64,000 bases of DNA, taken from contig ONAB01000004.1 in the NCBI GenBank assembly GCA_900315705.1, positions 62,001 through 126,000 on the forward strand. Reading direction: 5' to 3'. How positions within the stretch are numbered: position 1 is the first letter of the stretch; each line of letters starts with the position of its first letter. This document shows, in pieces, positions 51,747 through 59,767 of the stretch. The notes beneath the pieces were generated by a model. The model saw nothing but the letters and a program-made list of their open reading frames with translations. It had not been told where the DNA came from and did not search any database. This DNA is from an uncultured Bacteroidales bacterium. GTDB taxonomy: Bacteria; Bacteroidota; Bacteroidia; Bacteroidales; WCHB1-69. The translations under genes were made by a program, and so were the position numbers.

Positions 51747-52892
51747 CTACATATCACTCTGCAAGATATCGGGAAGTTGCGGGTAGGATTTCCTGAGGCA
51801 TCCCAAATCGTCGAGGCGCGCCTCCGGGCCGAACAACAGGAAGGCCATCGCCAGCCGGTGGTCATTGCAGGTGCGGAACGCATAGGGCGGCTGCGGCCAT
51901 TTCATCCGCTCCTTACCCTTGACACACAACGAGTTGTCTGTGCACCGGATTTCCGCAAAGGGCGAGAGTTGACCAGCCAACTCCCCCACCCTGTCCGATT
52001 CCTTGTAGCGAAGGTTGTCCGTGTGCAGGAAAGTGACATCCGCCGGCAACAGCACGGCCAACGCGGCCATCACGGGCACCACGTCGGGGTGGTCGGCCAC
52101 ATCCAACCGAAGGCTGGCGTTCTGCCGGGGACGCTGAGCGGCAATGCGCACACCGCGTTCCGTCTCCTCGCTGCTCACCCCCAACTCTTTAAACCACCCG
52201 GCCACTACGGCATCGCCCTGGGCCGAAGTGAGAGACAGGTCCAGCAACTCATAGCTGTTTTCGGGATGGAGCAGCGCGTGGGCATACCAGAAGAGGGCCG
52301 CGCTCCAGTCGCCGGAACGGCCTAACGGGCCTTGCGGCTGAGGCAGTCCGGGGATCTCCACCGGGGCAGGCATACAGAGGCGGGTCAGTTGCAGGTAGGG
52401 TTTGGAGGGGATGTCAGCAGGGGCAAGTTCCAGCCGGCGGAGTCCGATTTCAGGGGCGATGAGCAACAGGGCCGAGGCAAACTGGCTGCTCTGCCGCGCA
52501 TCCACGGTGAGCGTCTCCGCCCGGAGCGCGCACCCTTCGATGCGCCAGCCCTCCTCCACGCGGGTGATGCGGCCACCGATGGAGCAGAGGGCCTGCACCA
52601 GCCCCTCCATCGGACGTTCCAACAGACGGGGCGTGCCCGTCAGGAGCCAGCGACCCGGGGTGACAGCCAGCAAGGCCATCACAAAGCGGCAGGCGGCACC
52701 GCAGTCGGCCACATCGACGACCGCGCCGCGTCCGGCGGATTCGGCCACCACCTTCAGGGCACGGTGCGTGACACACACATCCTCGCACTCGCCCCCACGA
52801 AGCGGCAACAGGTCGCCCGTCTGGACAAAATGGGCCATCATCTGCCTGATAACAATGCTTTTACTGCTCGGAAGAAGGATTGAAAAATTCAT
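51747..52892 (-). CDS. aroA: 3-phosphoshikimate 1-carboxyvinyltransferase (EPSP synthase)
   Basis: 381 aa from the ATG at 52892; a TTG start twelve codons upstream would lie in the promoter. EPSP synthase makes 5-enolpyruvylshikimate-3-phosphate in chorismate synthesis. Seen: LLPSSKSIVIRQMMAHF (usual LPGSKSxSNR), DCGAACRFVMALLAV (usual NAGTAxR), SSQFASALLLIAP, RYKESDRVGELAG and CNDHRLAMAFLLFG. The two N-terminal substrate loops therefore deviate from the textbook motifs (Gly to Ser, Asn to Ile, NAGTA to DCGAA), while the C-terminal ones are intact. The protein is shorter than the typical 420-430 aa. Confidence 0.92.
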   Translation of the reverse strand: MNFSILLPSSKSIVIRQMMAHFVQTGDLLPLRGGECEDVCVTHRALKVVAESAGRGAVVDVADCGAACRFVMALLAVTPGRWLLTGTPRLLERPMEGLVQALCSIGGRITRVEEGWRIEGCALRAETLTVDARQSSQFASALLLIAPEIGLRRLELAPADIPSKPYLQLTRLCMPAPVEIPGLPQPQGPLGRSGDWSAALFWYAHALLHPENSYELLDLSLTSAQGDAVVAGWFKELGVSSEETERGVRIAAQRPRQNASLRLDVADHPDVVPVMAALAVLLPADVTFLHTDNLRYKESDRVGELAGQLSPFAEIRCTDNSLCVKGKERMKWPQPPYAFRTCNDHRLAMAFLLFGPEARLDDLGCLRKSYPQLPDILQSDM

Positions 52893-52897
52893 CGCCG

Positions 52898-52928
52898 CAA
52901 AAATAGGATTTTTTCGTATTTTTGCCAA
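52898..52928 (-). promoter_or_regulatory. Overlapping divergent promoters of aroA and the rhomboid gene
   Basis: Minus strand, for aroA: TTG (52928-52926), 20 bases, TATTTTTG (52905-52898), a full consensus only six bases from the aroA ATG. Plus strand, for rhomboid: TATTTTTG at 52917-52924. The two share DNA, so initiation in one direction should hinder the other. Confidence 0.6.
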
Positions 52929-52973
52929 CTTTTATAAATCTTAACATACCACTATAAACCATAACCTTACCCA

Positions 52974-54053
52974 ATGGACGACCAAATTCGGATGGGTGGA
53001 TTCAGGATTCTCCCCCCAGGTGTCAAGAACCTTCTTATTGTCAACACGTTGCTTTTCTTCGCCACGATTGTGTTCCAAAGCACGGGACTCTGCGACTTGG
53101 ACAAGTGGTTAGGGCTGCACTACTTCTCGGCCTCCCTCTTCTATCCGTGGCAGTTCGTGACCTATATGTTTATGCACGCCAACTTCGAGCATCTTTTCTT
53201 CAATATGTTCGCACTCTGGATGTTCGGGTCGGCGGTGGAGAACCATTGGGGCACGAAGCGCTTCCTAGTCTATTACTTCATCACCGGCATCGGGGCGGCC
53301 TTGTGCCACTATCTCGTCATTTTCTTCCAGTTGCATCCTATGGTCGCGCTGTTCAACCAGTTTCTGGACAATCCTTCGTTGGAGACCTACCGTTATCTGG
53401 TGGAGAACAACAAAGCCGTGGAGTTCGACAGTATGCTGCGCAACAATTTGCTGGTGCTCCAGCAGTCGCCCCAATCCCTCCCTGAGCTGGTCAATGTCAC
53501 CCACAACGCCCTTGACAACTATCTCAACAGCATCAACATCGTCGGGGCCTCCGGCGCCGTCTATGGCCTCTTGTTAGCCTTCGGTATGCTGTTCCCCAAC
53601 TCCTACATCTATCTTTATTTCCTGCTGCCCATCAAGGCCAAGTGGTTCGTGGTTCTTTATGGCGGCATAGAGTTGGCGTCGGGCATCTTCGGCACCTCCG
53701 ACGGCGTGGCGCACTTCGCCCATCTCGGCGGTATGCTCTTCGGCCTGCTGCTCATCATTCTGTGGCGACGGGCCGAGCGACAGCATCAGAACACCTATTA
53801 CTACAACTTCAACGACAACGGCCGTGGCGAGGGTTTCTTCAGCCGGATGAGCGAGCGGATCAAGTCCAGAAAAAAGGAGAAATACTACGTTTCCACCGAG
53901 AGCGGACGCCCTCTGAGCGATGAGGAGTACAACGCCCGCAAAGTGGCCGAGAAGCAGCGCATCGACGAGATTCTTGACAAGATCTCCGCCAAAGGGTACG
54001 ATGCCTTGTCGAAAGAAGAAAAGGATTTTCTGTTTCATTATTCCCGAAAATAA
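52974..54053 (+). CDS. Rhomboid-family intramembrane serine protease
   Basis: 359 aa. GASGAVYGLLLAFG (about 191-204) has the catalytic serine motif GxSG, and FAHLGGMLFG (about 247-256) the catalytic histidine in a later helix. There are at least six membrane segments, an extended loop of about 60 aa (NQFLDNPSLETYRYLVENNK) between helices, and a charged cytoplasmic tail of about 90 aa. It cleaves membrane-embedded substrates; targets are unknown. Its stop overlaps the next start (TAATG). Confidence 0.93.
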   Translation: MDDQIRMGGFRILPPGVKNLLIVNTLLFFATIVFQSTGLCDLDKWLGLHYFSASLFYPWQFVTYMFMHANFEHLFFNMFALWMFGSAVENHWGTKRFLVYYFITGIGAALCHYLVIFFQLHPMVALFNQFLDNPSLETYRYLVENNKAVEFDSMLRNNLLVLQQSPQSLPELVNVTHNALDNYLNSINIVGASGAVYGLLLAFGMLFPNSYIYLYFLLPIKAKWFVVLYGGIELASGIFGTSDGVAHFAHLGGMLFGLLLIILWRRAERQHQNTYYYNFNDNGRGEGFFSRMSERIKSRKKEKYYVSTESGRPLSDEEYNARKVAEKQRIDEILDKISAKGYDALSKEEKDFLFHYSRK

Positions 54054-55216
54054 TGGCCTCCAAGAAATTAAGCATATTGAAAAGCATCGGCAAATGGCTG
54101 CTGATTCTCGTCACGGTGGTGGCGGCAACAGCGTTGTTCTTCGCCTTCCTGGCGCAGATTCTGCGTCCCTCCTTCAGCCATATCATCGCCTTCTGCGGGC
54201 TGTTCTTCTTCTACATCTTCCTGACAAACATCCTGCTGGTGCTGGTCTGGATTTTCATTGACTACCGTTTGGCCTTGATTCCGCTGGTCCCCATTCTCAT
54301 CAATGTCAACAACGTGGACCGTCATTTCCAGTGGCACGCCCAGGACAAGCCCGAGACCTGCGCCAACTGCATCAAGGTGATGAGCTACAACGCCCGCGTG
54401 TTCGGCATCTACGACGCCAACGACGACGTCAAGAAGCGCAAGCAATACAAGAAGACGCTGCTCGATTTCTTCAGCAAGGAGTGCCCCGACATCCTCTGCA
54501 TACAGGAGTATTTCTACGACAAGACCGGAAAGCTCAACTTCAACACCACCGAGGGCATCCTCAATGCGATGGAGCTCCCCGACAGCGACCGCAACTACCG
54601 GCTTTTCCTGAGCAACTCCTCAGGCCCTCACCAGTTCGGACTGGCCGTGTTCAGCCGCTACCGCATCGTCAACAGCGGCTTTGTGGAGACCTCCGACAGT
54701 TCCAATAACAAGGCCGTGTTCGTGGACATCCGCTACAACGGCGACACCCTGCGCATTTACAACATCCACCTGCAGTCGATGAGTCTGGGTGAAGAGGATT
54801 ACGCCACGAGCGAGGCGGTGCTGCACTCCGACATCAGCGACCCCGAGATCGAGGCCAAGACCGCCAAGCTCTACCACAAGATCACCCGGGCCTACGACCT
54901 CCGCCAATGGCAGGCCAAGAGCATCCGCGCCCACATCGACAGCTGCAAGAAGCCCGTCATCATCTGCGGCGACTTCAACGACTCGCCCGCATCCTACTCC
55001 GCCCACAAGATCGGGCACGGCTTCAAGGACAGCTTCCGCAGCAGCGGCAAGGGCTTCGGCGCCACCTTCTACGGCGAACCCTTCCCGCCCTACCGCATTG
55101 ACTACATCTTCCACGACAAGCAGTACAACGACTTCGGTCACACCATCTGCACCGACATCAACATCTCCGACCATAAACCCATTTACACGTATATATCCAT
55201 TCTGGAGAAGAGATGA
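54053..55216 (+). CDS. Membrane-anchored endonuclease/exonuclease/phosphatase-family protein
   Basis: 387 aa. Three hydrophobic segments in the first 95 residues (WLLILVTVVAATALFFAFLA, IIAFCGLFFFYIFLTNILLV, LALIPLVPILI), then an EEP domain: KVMSYNARVFG, PDILCIQEYF (metal-binding Glu), FGLAVFSRY, YNIHLQS, PVIICGDFNDSP, and SDHKPIYTY at the end. The fold covers DNA nucleases and sugar or lipid phosphatases; the membrane anchor favours a periplasmic or membrane substrate. Translationally coupled to the rhomboid gene. Confidence 0.9.
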   Translation: MASKKLSILKSIGKWLLILVTVVAATALFFAFLAQILRPSFSHIIAFCGLFFFYIFLTNILLVLVWIFIDYRLALIPLVPILINVNNVDRHFQWHAQDKPETCANCIKVMSYNARVFGIYDANDDVKKRKQYKKTLLDFFSKECPDILCIQEYFYDKTGKLNFNTTEGILNAMELPDSDRNYRLFLSNSSGPHQFGLAVFSRYRIVNSGFVETSDSSNNKAVFVDIRYNGDTLRIYNIHLQSMSLGEEDYATSEAVLHSDISDPEIEAKTAKLYHKITRAYDLRQWQAKSIRAHIDSCKKPVIICGDFNDSPASYSAHKIGHGFKDSFRSSGKGFGATFYGEPFPPYRIDYIFHDKQYNDFGHTICTDINISDHKPIYTYISILEKR

Positions 55217-55254
55217 TGTGCGATGTGCGATGTGCGATGTACGATGTGCGGGGT

Positions 55255-55337
55255 TTCTCCTCACGGCTCCACACTGCGCGACGTCGTCGCTTGTGCGGGG
55301 TTACTGGAATTTTGCCCCTTCGGGGCTGCTCAATGAA
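55255..55337 (-). repeat. 85-bp modular intergenic repeat, copy F
   Basis: TTCTCCTCACGGCTCCACAC ... GCGCGACGTCGTCGCTTGTG ... TGCCCCTTCGGGGCTGCTCA. It is preceded by GCGATGTGCGATGTGCGATG repeats (55215-55250) and followed by AAGTCTAAAGTCTAAAG. It carries the hairpin-tip variant GCGAC-GTC-GTCGC. Confidence 0.88.
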
Positions 55338-55368
55338 AGTCTAAAGTCTAAAGACCTAGTTCACAGAT

Positions 55369-56457
55369 ATGAAAAAAACACTCTTTTTCGCACTTATTAT
55401 CACATTATTACTTGGAGCTGGTTGTAACAGACAGAAAAACAACGCCAAGGAGCACATTGAGGCGGTCGCCTTGACGGAAGCGTCGGTGGCCGATTTTGCC
55501 AAAGGGATTGAGCAGGGCATCCTCAACGGCCGTGCCGACGCCATCGACAAGGTCATCGACAAGGAGAACATCCGGCAGCTCGTCTCCGAGAACTCCATCG
55601 TGTACAGCGGGTTCGACGTGGAGGGCGGGCAGGCCTACTTCGAGCGCTGCCTCCAGGTGGGCGAACAGATGGTGGCGGCGGTCAACAACGGCGGCGACTT
55701 CGCCTTCACCCGCCAATACACCGACAAAGAACTACACCATATCGTCTTCCGCACCTACGACAACTATGTGGTCAACTTCTACGACTTCACCGTGGACACC
55801 AGCGGCGGCAAACTGTTGATACAGGACGGTTTCATATACAATGCCGGCTGTCTGCTCTCCAAAAACGTGGAGGGGGCGATGCTCTACAACCTGATGCTGC
55901 AAACCAACCCCGACAGCGAGGTAAAGTGGCTCCAGCAGGCGGAGGAGCAGACCCGCAACGGCCAGGCCGCCAAAGCGCTCGCCACCCTCAATGAGCACCA
56001 AGAGGGGTTGAAGCAGTATCCTGCATACTACCAGCTGCTCATCGCCAATCTGTACCAGACCGACCGTGCCCACTTCGCCGCCCGCCTGGATGCGCTGAAG
56101 GATGAGATCGACGAGCGGCATCTCCTGCTGCATAAACTGCTCTATTTCACCAACGAGGGCAAGGTAGTCGAAACGGAGGAATGCATCAACGCCCTCATCC
56201 CACTCGTGGGCGACGACCCGATATTCCTGTTCCTCTACGGGCACGCCAACCTGGTGGCCAAAGACTACGACAATGCCTTGCAATGTTTTGTGACCGTGGA
56301 CAAGTCGATGCCGCTGCTCTGGGACCTCTGGCAGAATGAGTTGCGTTGCCACAAGGCCCTCAAGGACAACGAGGGGTTCGAGTCCTGCCTCAAGAGAGGG
56401 AAGGATGCGTACGGAATGAGTGACGCCGAACTCGACAAGGTCCGGCAATCGTTCTGA
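55369..56457 (+). CDS. Lipoprotein with C-terminal TPR-like region, unknown function
   Basis: 362 aa. Lipobox LLGAGC (cysteine about 19). Residues about 30-165 form an alpha/beta domain (SVADFAKGIEQGILNGRADA ... YFERCLQVGEQMVAAVNNGG). Residues about 170-362 are helical with TPR-like spacing (NGQAAKALATLNEHQEGLKQ, DNALQCFVTVDKSM). It is a periplasmic or outer-membrane lipoprotein. Convergent with the porin gene (five-base gap). Confidence 0.72.
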   Translation: MKKTLFFALIITLLLGAGCNRQKNNAKEHIEAVALTEASVADFAKGIEQGILNGRADAIDKVIDKENIRQLVSENSIVYSGFDVEGGQAYFERCLQVGEQMVAAVNNGGDFAFTRQYTDKELHHIVFRTYDNYVVNFYDFTVDTSGGKLLIQDGFIYNAGCLLSKNVEGAMLYNLMLQTNPDSEVKWLQQAEEQTRNGQAAKALATLNEHQEGLKQYPAYYQLLIANLYQTDRAHFAARLDALKDEIDERHLLLHKLLYFTNEGKVVETEECINALIPLVGDDPIFLFLYGHANLVAKDYDNALQCFVTVDKSMPLLWDLWQNELRCHKALKDNEGFESCLKRGKDAYGMSDAELDKVRQSF

Positions 56458-56462
56458 TTCGA

Positions 56463-57506
56463 TTACTGAAAATGGGTGATGAATTCGAGGATGATACGGT
56501 CCTCTTTGCACTCCACGCCTTTATGGACGAAATTCTTCTCGTAGTTGAGGCGGATGCCCGCGCGCAGGGGTTTCTCCACAAAGATGAAGGTCAAGCCCGC
56601 CGTGAGGCGCTGGCGGAGTGGCTCCACAACATAGTTGCCGTCGGCATCGGCCTTGCCCCGACTGTTGGCCGAGATGGCGTCATAGCGTGCCCCAATTGCA
56701 ATATTGTCCAGCATCTTCTTGCCGACATTGATTTTATAGTATGCAAAGCCGTACAGGGCGTGCGTGGGGCGCAATGAAGGCTCTTTGTATGTCTTGTATA
56801 AATATTCGGCCTCCAAATGGAGGTTCGCAATGTCGTACGCCAACTCCACCTCATAATGGTGCATCCGGAAAGCCTCAGGACGCACACCCGCATAGTCGAG
56901 GGTGAGCTTGAAATTCTTGAACAACTCGAACGTGCCCCGGGCCACATAGTTCAGGTGCTCCTGAAACTCCATTTGCCGTCCAAAACCCACTCCGTTGAAA
57001 ATGCCGGCCTTGATTTCAAAGGGAATGACCTTGTCCCACTTGTAGGCGACCACCGCCCCCACATCCGACCAGGCCGTAATCTTCTGCGTGAGAAACGACT
57101 TGTCGGAGAAATAGTATTGATAAGGTGAGAGCAGGTTCTCGGAGCTGAAGGGCATCTTGTCGTAGCCAATGAGGAAGGAGAGTCCCTTGACGGGCTTGAA
57201 CTGGGCGAAGATGGCCACGGGAGAGAACTGTCCACCGTAGGTCAAGTCCACAAGGGCCATATAGGAGAACATCGGGTGCACGCTGCCGCTCACGCCGATG
57301 CGGGTGTGGCGCAACTCAAAGTGATGTTTGTTTATCTGGGGATTGTACTCATAGCGCCCCAGCACAGTAGCGGTGAACTTCGGGCGATACGCTTCAGGAA
57401 TCCGATGGCGACGGGACTCCCGAGCCACTTCTGCAGTGTCGGCGTTTTGTGCAAAAAGCGCGGAAAAGGCGCAAATCAAGAGCAGGAACGTGTACAGTTT
57501 CTTCAT
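56463..57506 (-). CDS. Porin_O_P-type outer-membrane porin
   Basis: 347 aa. Signal peptide MKKLYTFLLLICAFSALFAQ. The body looks like a phosphate-selective-type porin (PF07396): FELRHTRIGVSGSVHPMFSYM, LSFLIGYDKMPFSSENLLSP, RGTFELFKNFKLTLDYAGVR, and the closing RIILEFITHFQ. It forms an outer-membrane channel; selectivity cannot be read from sequence. Third gene after the GWxTD and sugar-transferase genes on the minus strand. Confidence 0.85.
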   Translation of the reverse strand: MKKLYTFLLLICAFSALFAQNADTAEVARESRRHRIPEAYRPKFTATVLGRYEYNPQINKHHFELRHTRIGVSGSVHPMFSYMALVDLTYGGQFSPVAIFAQFKPVKGLSFLIGYDKMPFSSENLLSPYQYYFSDKSFLTQKITAWSDVGAVVAYKWDKVIPFEIKAGIFNGVGFGRQMEFQEHLNYVARGTFELFKNFKLTLDYAGVRPEAFRMHHYEVELAYDIANLHLEAEYLYKTYKEPSLRPTHALYGFAYYKINVGKKMLDNIAIGARYDAISANSRGKADADGNYVVEPLRQRLTAGLTFIFVEKPLRAGIRLNYEKNFVHKGVECKEDRIILEFITHFQ

Positions 57507-57536
57507 TCAACAGGTTTAAGGAGCTAAATTGTGGCA

Positions 57537-58127
57537 TTAATGCGACAATATGGCGGTAAAAGTCTTAAATATCAGTTTGAAATCCTCTTTCAGCGACTGG
57601 TTGTCAATATATTGCAGGTTGAGGGCAAGTTTGGCGGGCATCACCTCCTCAATGTAGGTACGTTCGGGATCGTCGGAAGCGGCCAGCACCTCGTTCTCAT
57701 TCACATAACGGATGGAAGCATAGTCGGTGAGTCCGGGGCGCACTGAGAGCACACGCATCTGCTCGGGCGTGTAGAGGTCCACATACTTGCGCACCTCGGG
57801 ACGCGGCCCCACAATGCTCATATCCCCTTTGAGGATGTTGAGCAGCTGGGGAAACTCGTCAATCTTGTATTTGCGCAGAAAATAGCCCACACGCGTGATG
57901 CGGCTATCGCGCGCACCCACCGTGAGCAGCCCCTTGCTGTCGGAATCGGGGCGCATCGTGCGGAACTTGTACAGATTGAAGTCGCGGTTGTCCTTCCCTA
58001 CCCTTTTCTGGACATAGAAAACACCACCGCGCGATTCCAGCACAATCAGCAAGGCCACCACCAGCCAGACCGGCAGCAGCAGCACAAGCACAACAAGAGA
58101 ACAAAGAAAGTCAAGAACCCGTTTCAT
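57537..58127 (-). CDS. Bacterial sugar transferase (polyprenyl-phosphate sugar-1-phosphate transferase)
   Basis: 196 aa, the small PglC-like form: one N-terminal hydrophobic helix (FLCSLVVLVLLLPVWLVVALLIV), then the conserved YKFRTMRPDSD, KIDEFPQLLNILKGDMSIVGPRPE and VRPGLTDYASIRYVNE. It initiates assembly of a glycan on undecaprenyl phosphate. It lies nine bases after the GWxTD gene. Confidence 0.94.
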   Translation of the reverse strand: MKRVLDFLCSLVVLVLLLPVWLVVALLIVLESRGGVFYVQKRVGKDNRDFNLYKFRTMRPDSDSKGLLTVGARDSRITRVGYFLRKYKIDEFPQLLNILKGDMSIVGPRPEVRKYVDLYTPEQMRVLSVRPGLTDYASIRYVNENEVLAASDDPERTYIEEVMPAKLALNLQYIDNQSLKEDFKLIFKTFTAILSH

Positions 58128-58136
58128 CCTTCGCTA

Positions 58137-59600
58137 TCAATGATATTTCCAGTTACCGTTGATATCGCCGCCGTAATAATCGTACGGATCAGGATCATAG
58201 ATATCCTCCTGCACCTGAATTTTACGCACCAGACGCATCTTCCAGTTGGTGTCGTGCGGCTCGCCATACTTGTTGGAGTGCAGCAAATCGTAGTCGTTGC
58301 CAATCAGCGAGGGATTGTAGAAGACGAACTTCACATTGGGTTGATCGTCCAAATAGTAGTAGTGCCAAATCTCGTACGGCACAGTGACAGGATCGGACGG
58401 CACCTCGGTAATGTCGTTGGGCTGACCATACTGCAGATAGACTCGGCCTCGGTCGGTGCGATAGCCCTTCTCCTGCACGCTGCCGAAACGCTCCTGCACC
58501 ATCTGCACCATCTTGTTATACTTGTTCCAGGCCCCCTCGGGGTCGTTGGGGTTGCGGGCCAGCCAGAAAGCGTAGAAGAAGCGTTGCAACTCCTCAGTGG
58601 AGATATTCTTCATCCGCGTGTCGAAAAACTCGTTCTCCAAGCCAGTGCTGATGGGATAGAGCGAACGGATATACTCCTCCAGCACTTTGCGGTCCTCAAT
58701 CTTGGTAACGAAACTCCCCTTCACGTCCACAGCCTCATAGTCGGCCAGGTCGAGTTTGATGGAGGGATTACTTCTCTGGAAGAAGAGTTTGTTGATGAGC
58801 AACAGACTGTCCTTGCCGTCATAGAGTTCCACCACCATATTGTAGTTGCCGGAAGGGAGTTTGAAGATGTTTATCCTGTCGAAAACCAGCACCACATCGC
58901 TGGTTTGCAGGTCCTTGGTGACCATCTGATTGGGCAGCGCCACCAGTTTGTTTTCGTAATGCTCCACATAGCACTTCGCCTTCAACGGCTGGCCGTCGCC
59001 CAGCACCTTGCGGGTGTTGTACACCTCGAGGGCAAAAGGAAGCACGTACTGTTCCTCATGCACATAGTTGTAATAAAGCGGCGGAAGGTTGAAGCCGTAT
59101 TTCGTGTAGATTCCCGGCTCTTTGGCGGCAGACATATCCTCATAGAGGGAGATGCGCGACGAGGAAATCTTGTCCTCCGGGAAATCCACTATGATGCGGT
59201 CTATGTACTTGAGTTCCACAGAGTCGCAATGACGGTCCTTGAGGTAGAAGTTCAGGATGAAGTCGCCGTTCGGCACGGGCAAGTTCTTTTTGTCGGCGAA
59301 GTCGGGTTTGCCGGCCCGCGTGGAATCCGCAAACTCGTCGGAAGCGAGAATGTAGTGCAGGGTTTTGACGAGCGAGTCGTTGCGGGTGACCTCCACACGC
59401 AATTCCACCTCGGCTGAGTATTTGCCAGTTTCGTCCAAAGCATACTGCACCGAGTTGCCACCGATGATGAAGGTAAACTCGATGTAGGGCTGCATATTGG
59501 CCGTGCAGTAGGCCTTATGGCTGATAAAGGCCTTCATATTCTGGGCCTGCAGGGTAACTGTCGCCAGCAGACACAGTAACAAGATTGATAATCTTCTCAT
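58137..59600 (-). CDS. GWxTD domain-containing protein
   Basis: 487 aa from the ATG at 59600 (MRRLSILLLCLLATVTLQAQ signal peptide); an ATG eight codons upstream would lie in the promoter. The C-terminal 150 residues match the GWxTD family: RFFYAFWLARNPNDPEGAWN, GYRTDRGRVYLQYGQPNDI, VPYEIWHYYYLDDQPNVKFVF. These proteins are periplasmic, of unknown function, and frequent in Bacteroidota. First gene of the sugar-transferase/porin run. Confidence 0.88.
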   Translation of the reverse strand: MRRLSILLLCLLATVTLQAQNMKAFISHKAYCTANMQPYIEFTFIIGGNSVQYALDETGKYSAEVELRVEVTRNDSLVKTLHYILASDEFADSTRAGKPDFADKKNLPVPNGDFILNFYLKDRHCDSVELKYIDRIIVDFPEDKISSSRISLYEDMSAAKEPGIYTKYGFNLPPLYYNYVHEEQYVLPFALEVYNTRKVLGDGQPLKAKCYVEHYENKLVALPNQMVTKDLQTSDVVLVFDRINIFKLPSGNYNMVVELYDGKDSLLLINKLFFQRSNPSIKLDLADYEAVDVKGSFVTKIEDRKVLEEYIRSLYPISTGLENEFFDTRMKNISTEELQRFFYAFWLARNPNDPEGAWNKYNKMVQMVQERFGSVQEKGYRTDRGRVYLQYGQPNDITEVPSDPVTVPYEIWHYYYLDDQPNVKFVFYNPSLIGNDYDLLHSNKYGEPHDTNWKMRLVRKIQVQEDIYDPDPYDYYGGDINGNWKYH

Positions 59601-59621
59601 TGCAAAATATTTTTGGGACCG

Positions 59622-59629
59622 CAAAGATA
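59622..59629 (-). promoter_or_regulatory. Bacteroidota -7 box upstream of the GWxTD gene
   Basis: TATCTTTG on the minus strand, 21 bases before the ATG at 59600. Confidence 0.5.
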
Positions 59630-59659
59630 GTGTTTTTTTGAATGATACCGTAACATAAA

Positions 59660-59741
59660 TGTAGAGACGCGGCGCGTATAAATAATGTAGAGACGCGGCG
59701 CGTATAAATAATGTAGAGACGCGGCGCGCCGCGTCTCTACA
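59660..59741. repeat. TGTAGAGACGCG repeats ending in a perfect 30-bp palindrome
   Basis: Two exact 26-bp copies (TGTAGAGACGCGGCGCG plus TATAAATAA) at 59660-59685 and 59686-59711. In the third (59712-59741) the tail is replaced by the reverse complement of the head, giving TGTAGAGACGCGGCG / CGCCGCGTCTCTACA, a perfect palindrome. It lies downstream of glyS and upstream of the GWxTD promoter. Confidence 0.93.
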
Positions 59742-59767
59742 ATGGGGGATATTTAAAAAACAACGGA

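Noticed and set aside
55732..56511. 259-codon minus-strand frame overlapping the TPR-like lipoprotein
   Set aside because: The plus-strand gene has a lipoprotein signal and a full reading frame; the minus-strand product has no motif and overlaps the porin gene's end.
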